Of a stretch of DNA of 64,000 bases, positions 29,007 to 36,408 are shown piece by piece. The stretch is from Legionella sp. MW5194. Its GTDB lineage: Bacteria > Pseudomonadota > Gammaproteobacteria > Legionellales > Legionellaceae. The translations under genes and the position numbers were made by a program. The stretch's first letter is position 1. Every line of letters begins with the position of its first letter. Location: the NCBI RefSeq assembly GCF_016864235.1, contig NZ_CP045732.1, positions 1 through 64,000 of the forward strand, written 5' to 3'. Under the pieces are notes generated by a model that was not told the DNA's origin, ran no database searches, and saw nothing but the letters and a program-made list of their open reading frames with translations.

Positions 29007-29585
29007 TTATGCCTTGTCAAAGGTAAGGCGTGCAAAAACAAAGAGCACATTGCCGATATTGGTGCCCCCGGGGACGTAGGCTGCGGACAGCGACACCTGC
29101 TTGTAGGTCAGGCTTATCCAGGGTGCTGCACCGGGAAAAGGGTAGCCGTCAAAAATATCCGGACGCATGGTGACCAGCACGGAGTAGCCGCCGCCGATTC
29201 TGGCATTGGGAGACAGTTGCAGGGTTTTTAAAAAGGCATAACCGGCCACGGGTTGCACATGCTTGTGGGAGTCTAAAAAGGCCATGGCATAGAGGCCGTG
29301 CCAATCCCCGTCTTCATCGTAAAAGCCTTTGCCCATGCCGCCGCCCCAGGCGTTTTCATTGTAACGGGTTGTACGCAGCTTTTCTTCTGTGTACATGAAT
29401 CGGTTATGCCATGCATAAAAGGGCAAGTACACTTCATTACTGCCGTCATACCAGATCTGATGAAGCCTTGAACACATTTTTCTTAACAACCAGGGCTTGC
29501 TGGCGCAGGAGGTGGTCTCATTGGCATAGGTCGGTTGCCACATCAATAGGAAAGAGAAGACAAAAATGAGTGATGAATTTTTCAT
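29007..29585 (-). CDS. rcp: Lipid A palmitoyltransferase PagP/Rcp
   Basis: PagP is an eight-stranded outer membrane barrel that transfers palmitate from phospholipids to lipid A. The 192-residue protein has a signal peptide (KNSSLIFVFSFLLMWQPTYA), an amphipathic N-terminal helix, the catalytic histidine in PFYAWHNRF, and the catalytic Asp-Ser pair in AFLDSHKH, followed by alternating barrel strands ending in FVFARLTFDKA. In L. pneumophila this gene is rcp, needed for resistance to cationic peptides and for intracellular growth. The ATG at 29585 begins a proper signal peptide; a frame extending to 29714 is rejected. Confidence 0.93.
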   Translation of the reverse strand: MKNSSLIFVFSFLLMWQPTYANETTSCASKPWLLRKMCSRLHQIWYDGSNEVYLPFYAWHNRFMYTEEKLRTTRYNENAWGGGMGKGFYDEDGDWHGLYAMAFLDSHKHVQPVAGYAFLKTLQLSPNARIGGGYSVLVTMRPDIFDGYPFPGAAPWISLTYKQVSLSAAYVPGGTNIGNVLFVFARLTFDKA

Positions 29586-29688
29586 TAATTTGTGTGTTTC
29601 CGTATTTCTCAACAACTGATTAAGGCAATAAACGGGATTGGATCGCTTATTGCTTTCAACATTTAAACGGCACAAAGAGCATACTAAC

Positions 29689-31074
29689 ATGGACTTGTTT
29701 CGCAAAAAAGCCATACATGAATCGGTTAATGGGGCGCCCCGTCTGGCTCAATGCCTGACCGCGTTTGACCTGGTGTTTCTCGGTGTCGGGGCAATCATCG
29801 GGGCCGGGATTTTTGTGCTGACAGGCATTGTTGCTGCAACGCATGCCGGGCCTGCAATTATTCTTTCTTATGTAGTCGCCGGCTTTGCCTGTGCTTTTTC
29901 AGCGCTCTCGTATGCCGAGCTTGCAGCGTCGATTGGCGGTTGCGGCAGTGCCTATGGGTATGCCTATGCGGGGTTTGGTGAGTTGATAGCCTGGATTGTC
30001 GGATGGGATCTTATTCTTGAATACTCCATTTCGGTTTCTGCTGTTTCTGTGGGCTTCAGCGGCTATTTTAATGACATGCTTAAAATAGTAAAACTGGATT
30101 TGCCGCCTTCTCTTTTGCATGGGCCTTTAAATCATGGATGGCTCAATGTCTTTGCCATGGGCATTATCCTCTTTTTAACCGCCTTGCTGATTCTGGGTGT
30201 GAAGTCGAGTTCCCGGACTAATAATGTGATGGTTTTTATTAAACTCACCGTTATTCTTCTGTTCATTATCATTGCCAGCATGAATGTGAGTCCGGTCAAT
30301 TGGTCGCCGTTTATGCCCTTTGGCTGGACGGGCGTGATGAGCGGTGCGGCCTTGATTTTTTTTGCCTACATTGGTTTTGATGCCGTTTCGACGGCAGCTG
30401 AGGAAGCCATCAATCCACAGCGTGATTTGCCGCGCGGTATACTTGGATCATTAATCATCTGTACGGTCCTTTATATGATCGTGGCGGCCCTGCTGACAGG
30501 CATAGCCCATTACAGTACGCTGAATGTGTCTTCGCCAATCAGCCATGCGCTCATCATGCTGAATTACAAAGTGGCAGCGGGGCTTATTGGCGTCGGCGCC
30601 ATTGCCGGGCTCACCACAGTCATGCTGGTGTTGTTTTATGGATTAACCCGGGTATTCTTTGCCATGGCGCGGGACGGCTTGCTGCCCCAGTATTTTGCTC
30701 AAACGCATCCGGTTACCAAAACGCCGGTGCGTATTGTACTGCTTTGCGGTAGCGTGATGGCTCTGATTTCCGCCCTGATTCCGATCTCCGATTTGGCCGA
30801 GCTGGTGAACATCGGCACCCTGTTTGCCTTTGTCATCGTCTGCCTTGGTGTTATTATTCTGCGCTATACTCATCCTGAGATGCCGCGGCCGTTTAAAACA
30901 CCGTGGATGCCAGTGGTTCCTATTCTTGGCATCGTGAGCTGCGCTTATCTCATCATCAATCTTCCCTGGGTTACCCAGTTGCGGTTTTTAATCTGGATGC
31001 TGGTGGGCATTGTGATTTACTTTAGTTACAGCCAATTTGCCAGCCGCTTAAGTCCAGTGAAGCAGGAACCATGA
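29689..31074 (+). CDS. APC-superfamily amino acid permease
   Basis: The 461-residue protein has about 12 membrane segments and the APC signature near the start (FDLVFLGVGAIIGAGIFVLTG), then FFAYIGFDAVSTAAEEAINPQRDLPRGI in the middle, which is the CAT/YfnA-like cationic amino acid transporter pattern. It would import or exchange amino acids, important for Legionella, which lives on amino acids. Specificity cannot be read from sequence. The ATG at 29689 is chosen because a longer frame from 29638 adds nonhydrophobic residues. It is divergent from rcp and 15 bases before the ExoD-like gene. Confidence 0.9.
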   Translation: MDLFRKKAIHESVNGAPRLAQCLTAFDLVFLGVGAIIGAGIFVLTGIVAATHAGPAIILSYVVAGFACAFSALSYAELAASIGGCGSAYGYAYAGFGELIAWIVGWDLILEYSISVSAVSVGFSGYFNDMLKIVKLDLPPSLLHGPLNHGWLNVFAMGIILFLTALLILGVKSSSRTNNVMVFIKLTVILLFIIIASMNVSPVNWSPFMPFGWTGVMSGAALIFFAYIGFDAVSTAAEEAINPQRDLPRGILGSLIICTVLYMIVAALLTGIAHYSTLNVSSPISHALIMLNYKVAAGLIGVGAIAGLTTVMLVLFYGLTRVFFAMARDGLLPQYFAQTHPVTKTPVRIVLLCGSVMALISALIPISDLAELVNIGTLFAFVIVCLGVIILRYTHPEMPRPFKTPWMPVVPILGIVSCAYLIINLPWVTQLRFLIWMLVGIVIYFSYSQFASRLSPVKQEP

Positions 31075-31089
31075 GGTCAGGAGTTGCTT

Positions 31090-31710
31090 TTGAACAAAAA
31101 AGGGTTAAAAAAAAGCAGAAAACAGTTGATTTCCCGTCTGCTTAAAAAAATCGCCATGAAACATGAAAAGGAGAGCCGTGTTTGTTTTGGTGAATTGGTT
31201 AAGGAGTTGGGTGATCAGGCGTTTGGCCTCATTATGATTTTGTTTGCTCTGCCCAGTGCCTTGCCTGTCTCTGCCATTCCCGGTATTTCCTTTATTTTTG
31301 GCTTACCCATTCTGTTTATCGCCATTCATTTACTGATAGGCCGCCGTATCCTGTGGTTGCCCAGGCAATTGGCCGATCGCAGCATTGAGCGCGGTACTCT
31401 GCTTGATGTGGTGACTAAAACCCGGCCCTATTTAATGTACGTGGAACGTTTGCTGAAGCCGCGTCTGACTTTCTTTTCAACGCCCTTCATGGAGAGGATG
31501 CATGGCGTGGTTCTGCTGTTGTTAAGCATTTTATTATTGCTGCCCATACCCTTCAGCAATTTTATTTTTGCCATGCTAATCATCCTGTTTGGCTTGGGAA
31601 TTGCCGAGCAGGATGGCCTTTTTCTTGTATTAGCCTATACCGGTACGGTGTTGTATGCCCTGGTGCTCATCGGATTGACACGCGGCATGATTCATTATTT
31701 CACTGGATAG
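31090..31710 (+). CDS. ExoD-like membrane protein
   Basis: The 206-residue protein shows the ExoD family pattern: a charged N-terminus with FGELVKELGDQAFGLIMILFALPSALP, a proline-rich ISFIFGLPILFIA segment and three or four further membrane spans. ExoD was named for a role in exopolysaccharide synthesis in Rhizobium, but its molecular action is unknown. The start is placed at TTG 31090, six bases after AGGAG; a TTG at 31084 lies directly on the ribosome binding site. Its end overlaps the convergent phosphate transporter gene by 11 bases. Confidence 0.82.
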   Translation: MNKKGLKKSRKQLISRLLKKIAMKHEKESRVCFGELVKELGDQAFGLIMILFALPSALPVSAIPGISFIFGLPILFIAIHLLIGRRILWLPRQLADRSIERGTLLDVVTKTRPYLMYVERLLKPRLTFFSTPFMERMHGVVLLLLSILLLLPIPFSNFIFAMLIILFGLGIAEQDGLFLVLAYTGTVLYALVLIGLTRGMIHYFTG

Positions 31711-32689
31711 TTAACATGATGCCGGCAGCCACGATGCCGGCGGCAGGAATGGTCAGTAACCACGCTAGAAAAATACGCCTTAAAACCGGCCAATGCAGGA
31801 GACTCGGTCCATTGACGAAACCGACACCCGCAATGGCGCCGGTGACCGTGTGGGTGGTGGAAATCGGCACTCCCAGTTCTGTCGCGGCAAAAATCATGGC
31901 AGCGGCCCCGGTTTCGGCAGCACAGCCGCGAAGGGTCGTCAGTTCCGTTATTTTTTTCCCCATGGTGTCGACAATGCGCCATCCGCCCGCCAACGTACCC
32001 AGGGCAATGACGGTATGGCATGAGAGGACGACCCAGAAGGGCACATGAAAATCTCCTTTAAGCCAGGAAGCGGAGTAAAGCAGGATGGCGATAATCCCCA
32101 TGGTTTTTTGGGCGTCATTGCCGCCGTGCGTCAGGCTGAGTAATGCTGAGGAAGCAAGTTGGAGTCGTTTAAACAAGCGCTCCGTTCGCTCTCGAGGATG
32201 GCGTTTGGCCAGTCGCGTCATGCCCAAGGTTAACCAATAGCCAATCAGCATGCCCACCAGCGGTGAGATAAAAATTCCCGCAACGACCTTACTAAAGCCC
32301 GCTGGGATCAAGGCGGGAAAGCCCGCTTTAGCCACAGCAGCCCCCGCTAACCCGCCAATCAAGGCATGGGAGGAGCTGGATGGAAGACCATAATACCAGG
32401 TGGCTAAATTCCAGAAAATGGCACCCATTAAGGCGGCGAAAATTAACTGCGGATTCACCAAATCAGGATTGACGAGACCGCTGCCTATGGTTTTGGCCAC
32501 CGACAGGCTAAAGACCAAGAAGGCAATGAAATTAAAAAACGCAGCCCACAGTACCGCTTTTTTGGGGGTTAAAACACCGGTGGAGACAATGGTGGCAATG
32601 GCGTTGGCGGCGTCATGAAAGCCATTGATAAAATCAAAAACAAAGGCAATGATAATCACAAAAAGGATAAAGAAAGTGCCGGTGTCCAT
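31700..32689 (-). CDS. PiT-family inorganic phosphate transporter
   Basis: The 329-residue protein has the PHO4/PiT signatures in duplicate: DFINGFHDAANAIATIVSTG at the N-terminus and LTHGGNDAQKTMGIIAILL in the middle, plus PISTTHTVTGAIAGVG near the end. These proteins import phosphate, often as a metal complex, using protons or sodium. It is shorter than E. coli PitA because the central hydrophilic loop is small, as in many Legionella and Gram-positive forms. It is the third gene of a coq7-corC-pit transcription unit, eight bases after the CorC-like gene. Confidence 0.93.
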   Translation of the reverse strand: MDTGTFFILFVIIIAFVFDFINGFHDAANAIATIVSTGVLTPKKAVLWAAFFNFIAFLVFSLSVAKTIGSGLVNPDLVNPQLIFAALMGAIFWNLATWYYGLPSSSSHALIGGLAGAAVAKAGFPALIPAGFSKVVAGIFISPLVGMLIGYWLTLGMTRLAKRHPRERTERLFKRLQLASSALLSLTHGGNDAQKTMGIIAILLYSASWLKGDFHVPFWVVLSCHTVIALGTLAGGWRIVDTMGKKITELTTLRGCAAETGAAAMIFAATELGVPISTTHTVTGAIAGVGFVNGPSLLHWPVLRRIFLAWLLTIPAAGIVAAGIMLTIQ

Positions 32690-32697
32690 GGTTATCC

Positions 32698-34050
32698 TTA
32701 TTCCTTATCGACCGTATCCTCAAATTCATTTTTGCGAGGAACAATGCGGATCTGAGTAATCCGTGCACCCTGAATGCTTTCTATAGTAGCGGAAAAATCG
32801 GTAAATTGAACCGTCTGCCCCTCCCTTGGCAGCGAGCCCAGCGTATAGAGAATCAAACCGGCGACAGTGGATACTTCCTCTTCTTCCTCGCTGTTTAGCA
32901 TGATTTCAATATTAAGGGCTCTTTCCAGTGCGTAAAGAGGGCAATCACCTTTCACCGTGAGGGAGCCATCGCCATGTTGAATCCAGGCATCCTGCGTTTT
33001 ATGAAATTCATCTTTAATTACGCCAATGACCAAATGCAGTAAATTATCGAGGGTAATGAAGCCGATAATGTTTTTCTGGCGGCCGTACACCAGCGCAAAA
33101 TGAGGGATTTCCCTCTGGAATTGCCTGAGCAATGCCAGCGCCGGCAAGCGGTAGGACACCTTGGGAATCGGGCGAATCACTTCCTGCAAAGGCAGTGTGT
33201 CATCACTGTGATGGTTTTGCAGAAGCATCTGGATGTCTTTGACGTGCAACAACCCGATAATCTGTTTCTTCTTGCGATCATAAACGGGGTATCGGCTGAA
33301 GCGCGTGCGGGTGATGATTTCAACCAGTTGGCGTTTGTTGATGGGGGTATGAATCATGACAATGTCATCGGAAGACCGCATGACATCCATGGCCTGCAGA
33401 TCAGCCAGTTCAAGTGTATGAGCAAGGATACTGCTGGCCTGAGGGGTTAACTCGCCATGAATCTGGCTTGAGCGCAGAATTAACTTGATTTCATCATTGG
33501 AATAGGCCTGTTCACTGGGGTGAATGACATCCAGATCGAGCAACTTCAATAAAAAATTGGAGCAGGAGTTTAAAACCCAGATGATGGGATACATCAACCA
33601 GTAAAACCCATAAAGCGGTACAGCAGTCCACAGGGAAATCTGTTCGCTTTGGCGGATTGCCAGTGATTTCGGCATGAGCTCGCCAACCACAATGTGAAGA
33701 AACGAAATCAGGGAAAAAGCAAAAATAAAACTGATGAATTCTATAACGGTATCGCTCATAAATCCTAGGGTATGCAGCAAAGGGGTCAACAGCCTTGAAA
33801 AAGCAGGCTCCCCTATCCAGCCTAATCCCAGGGAGGCTAAGGTAATACCCAATTGACAGGCCGAAAGGTAGGCATCAAGCTGCTCATGGACTTTAGCGAG
33901 AATTTTGCCGCGGATAGGGTATTCGTCTCCCAGGGCCGCCACGCGGGTGTTTCGCAGCTTAACCATACCGAATTCCGCCGCCACAAAAAAGCCGTTGAGC
34001 AGGACCAGCGCCAGGCCGACAACAATGAGAAACAGGTTAAAGAGACTCAC
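32698..34050 (-). CDS. CNNM/CorC-family transporter (HlyC/CorC)
   Basis: The 450-residue protein has an N-terminal DUF21/CNNM domain with about four membrane segments (residues 1-190, including AAEFGMVKLRNTRVAALG), a CBS pair (about 210-330, with MDVMRSSDDIVMIHTP) and a C-terminal CorC_HlyC domain (about 350-435). Such proteins are linked to magnesium or cobalt export; older annotations call them hemolysins. The GTG start overlaps the coq7 stop by four bases, so it is coexpressed with ubiquinone synthesis. Confidence 0.92.
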   Translation of the reverse strand: MSLFNLFLIVVGLALVLLNGFFVAAEFGMVKLRNTRVAALGDEYPIRGKILAKVHEQLDAYLSACQLGITLASLGLGWIGEPAFSRLLTPLLHTLGFMSDTVIEFISFIFAFSLISFLHIVVGELMPKSLAIRQSEQISLWTAVPLYGFYWLMYPIIWVLNSCSNFLLKLLDLDVIHPSEQAYSNDEIKLILRSSQIHGELTPQASSILAHTLELADLQAMDVMRSSDDIVMIHTPINKRQLVEIITRTRFSRYPVYDRKKKQIIGLLHVKDIQMLLQNHHSDDTLPLQEVIRPIPKVSYRLPALALLRQFQREIPHFALVYGRQKNIIGFITLDNLLHLVIGVIKDEFHKTQDAWIQHGDGSLTVKGDCPLYALERALNIEIMLNSEEEEEVSTVAGLILYTLGSLPREGQTVQFTDFSATIESIQGARITQIRIVPRKNEFEDTVDKE

Positions 34051-34697
34051 AGGTAATAGCTCGTTTTAGTCATCAATTTGGACATGGCTGACATCATGGC
34101 CTGAATAGGGGAAGGCAATGCGGCTGCGCCTGCCGCTTCAGCCATTGCCGCATGGTGGCTTTCTTCCTCGTGCATCTGTTGAAGGATCGCTTTGGATTTT
34201 AAATCAGCAGCCGGCAGGTTATCCAGGTGATCCCGCAGGTGAGCCCCGACCTGACGTTCCGTTTCGGCCACGAAGCCCAGGCTCCATTTATCCCCGGCCA
34301 GTCCCGCTAAGGCGCCTATGCACAGGGAACCCAGGTACCATACGGGGTTGAGTACGCTGGGTCGGCTGTTTAATTCCAGAAGACGCCGTTCACACCAGGC
34401 CAGATGATCCACTTCTTCAGCCGCTGCCTGTTCCATTTGCTGACGGACTTCCGTTAAGCGTGCCGTCATCGCCTGCCCCTGATACAGTGCTTGAGCGCAG
34501 ACTTCACCGGCATGATTAACCCGCATCAACCCAGCCACGTGCTGTTTTTCCTTGGCGGTTAAAGGGACTGCATTAACGACACCTTCATTGGGTAGGGGGC
34601 GGCTGCTGGTCCGCTGTTGCGGCGGACAAAGGGTGCGCAGCGCGGTATCTGCATGGTGGAGCAGCTTGTCGATAAGATTCTGAGCCATACGCGTCAT
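34047..34697 (-). CDS. coq7: 3-demethoxyubiquinol 3-hydroxylase Coq7
   Basis: Coq7 hydroxylates demethoxyubiquinol in the penultimate oxygenation of ubiquinone synthesis, at the inner membrane surface. The 216-residue sequence has the diiron ligands of the ferritin-like family: VNHAGEVCAQALYQGQ, EEVDHLAWCERRL and the second EExxH in MHEEESHHAAMAE. Together with ubiH and ubiI further on (49012-51382), the window encodes all three Ubi-type hydroxylation activities. The ATG at 34697 has a weak ribosome binding site. Confidence 0.95.
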   Translation of the reverse strand: MTRMAQNLIDKLLHHADTALRTLCPPQQRTSSRPLPNEGVVNAVPLTAKEKQHVAGLMRVNHAGEVCAQALYQGQAMTARLTEVRQQMEQAAAEEVDHLAWCERRLLELNSRPSVLNPVWYLGSLCIGALAGLAGDKWSLGFVAETERQVGAHLRDHLDNLPAADLKSKAILQQMHEEESHHAAMAEAAGAAALPSPIQAMMSAMSKLMTKTSYYL

Positions 34698-34802
34698 TCA
34701 TTTACAAGAGTAAGGTAATGGTAGCCTGATTAGTCGGGAGTTTGAAGCAGAATTGCACATTTCTGACTAAACTTTGAATACGTTTTGCAGAAAACAACAG
34801 TC

Positions 34803-34997
34803 ATGGCCGGTTTAAATAAAGAGTCATTTCAGGAGTGGAAAAAAAACCATCAGAATGCCCGTCAGGAAAAACAAGAGCATGCCGTGACGGAGCAATCCAA
34901 AGAGAACCCTTCTCACGGTGAACAGGTGGATCATTACAATTCATTAACCGAGGGCGATTTTGAAACCTTTGATCCCACTGCCGATAAGCCTGCTTAA
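34803..34997 (+). CDS. Small hydrophilic hypothetical protein
   Basis: The 64-residue product (MAGLNKESFQEWKKNHQNAR onward) is very polar, rich in Gln, Glu, Lys and Asn, with no membrane segment or cysteine, and probably largely disordered. No family is recognised. The ATG at 34803 is preferred over a TTG at 34785; neither has a clear ribosome binding site. It stands alone between coq7 and the Sel1-repeat gene. Confidence 0.5.
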   Translation: MAGLNKESFQEWKKNHQNARQEKQEHAVTEQSKENPSHGEQVDHYNSLTEGDFETFDPTADKPA

Positions 34998-35024
34998 CGC
35001 CCTTTTTTATTATTCCCTTGATTA

Positions 35025-35054
35025 TTGGCAAAATTTCCAAACATTATCTATAAA
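35025..35054 (+). promoter_or_regulatory. Probable promoter of the Sel1-repeat gene
   Basis: TTGGCA (35025-35030) and TATAAA (35049-35054) are separated by 18 bases and stand 34 bases before the ATG at 35088. The pair resembles a sigma-70 promoter. Confidence 0.5.
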
Positions 35055-35087
35055 TTAGTAAGCTGAAACCATAAATAAGGTCATATC

Positions 35088-36221
35088 ATGGAGATGAAAA
35101 AGAGCCTTCTTGCTGTTTCTCTTGCCGCGTTAATGTGCAGTTATCCTGTGTTTGCAACCACCGCTGAGGGTGAGGAAGCGTATAATCAGCAACGCTATGA
35201 CAAAGCGTACATGCTTCTATCTGAAGAAGCGGCAAAAGGAGATGCCAAGGCTCAATACCTTCTTGGTTCCATGTATTATCATGCCCAGGGTGTCCCCTAC
35301 AGCGCGGAAAAAACCGAACAATGGCTGCTGGCGTCAGCCAACCAGGGCAATGTCGATGCCCAGGTTTTACTGGCAGACTTTTATTGGTATCAAAAAACAC
35401 CGGAAGGCTATACCAAGGCGTTAAGCTGGTATGAAAAAGCGGCTGCGCAAGGGAACTCCAATGCGGAGTATGCCATCGGTTACATGTACAATTTTGGCGC
35501 CGGAGTGGCACAAAATTATGACACAGCCATGATGTGGTATCAAAAGGCGGCTGCCAAAGGCAATGCCGATGCCATGATGTCCATTGGCTACATGTATGAC
35601 ATGGGGACCGGTGTAAGCAAGAGCATCCCTGAGGCGGTCAAATGGTATACCAAGGCTGCTGATCTCGGGAACACCAGCGCGCAATTCAACCTCGGTACCA
35701 TTTATGAATACGGGGATGGTGTACCGAAAGACATGAATAAAGCCTTTGAGTATTTAAGCAAGGCGGCTGAGAAAGGGCACGCCAAATCACAATTGGAGTT
35801 GGGTAATATTTACGACACGGGTAAATACGGCGGCGTGGATTTGAAGAAAGCAGCGTATTGGTATCAAAAAAGCGCCGATCAGGGCAATGCCACTGCCCAA
35901 TACGACATTGGTGACATGTATTTTTATGGCGATGGCGTTGAAAAGAATTTAGCCACAGCAGTGGATTGGATTTCCAAGGCTGCGCGTCAGGGATACGGAC
36001 GAGCCCAAAACCGCTTGGGCGTGTTTTATCGTGATGGCATTGGGGTGGCGGCGGATCCGGTCGAGGCTTATGCCTGGTTTAGCGCAGCAGTGAATAACAA
36101 ATTTGCCGACGCAACCAAAAACCGTGACGATTTGGAAAAGAACTTAACGCCAGAACAATTGCAAAAGGCGAAAGATCTGGCTAAAACCTATTCCGAAGAA
36201 TACGCACCGAAAGAGCAATAG
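35088..36221 (+). CDS. Secreted Sel1-like repeat protein
   Basis: The 377-residue protein starts with a signal peptide (MEMKKSLLAVSLAALMCSYPVFA) and continues with about eight tandem 36-residue Sel1-like repeats, seen as recurring AQYLLGSMYYHAQGV and WYQKAAAKGN units from residue 50 to 345. Such alpha-solenoids bind other proteins. In Legionella, Sel1 proteins such as EnhC, LpnE and LidL affect host-cell entry and trafficking; which of these it resembles most is not resolved. A strong hairpin follows its stop. Confidence 0.88.
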   Translation: MEMKKSLLAVSLAALMCSYPVFATTAEGEEAYNQQRYDKAYMLLSEEAAKGDAKAQYLLGSMYYHAQGVPYSAEKTEQWLLASANQGNVDAQVLLADFYWYQKTPEGYTKALSWYEKAAAQGNSNAEYAIGYMYNFGAGVAQNYDTAMMWYQKAAAKGNADAMMSIGYMYDMGTGVSKSIPEAVKWYTKAADLGNTSAQFNLGTIYEYGDGVPKDMNKAFEYLSKAAEKGHAKSQLELGNIYDTGKYGGVDLKKAAYWYQKSADQGNATAQYDIGDMYFYGDGVEKNLATAVDWISKAARQGYGRAQNRLGVFYRDGIGVAADPVEAYAWFSAAVNNKFADATKNRDDLEKNLTPEQLQKAKDLAKTYSEEYAPKEQ

Positions 36222-36229
36222 CATTGACA

Positions 36230-36263
36230 ATCCGGGAAGGCGGTGCGCATGCCGCCCCCGGAT
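36230..36263 (+). terminator. GC-rich hairpin after the Sel1-repeat gene
   Basis: ATCCGGG (36230-36236) pairs with CCCGGAT (36257-36263), and inner GGCGG (36239-36243) pairs with CCGCC (36252-36256), leaving a two-base bulge and an eight-base loop. It begins nine bases after the stop. No T run follows on the plus strand (CGGTTTAAAAAAA), so termination efficiency is uncertain. Confidence 0.5.
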
Positions 36264-36408
36264 CGGTTTAAAAAAAGACAATTCTTCTCTCCCCTCATTT
36301 TACATCCTTGTTTTTTTAGGCTATTTTAGGCCTGAAAAAATTCGCAAGACGGGTTTTTTCATGTTGTAGTTTTCCCGAAGATTGATTGATTAAAAGGAAG
36401 CGACATTC

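Noticed and set aside
35088-36221. Tandem DNA repeat or CRISPR-like array in the Sel1 gene
   Set aside because: The periodicity is at the protein level (about 36 residues), the DNA units diverge, and there are no spacers. No CRISPR array was seen anywhere in the window.
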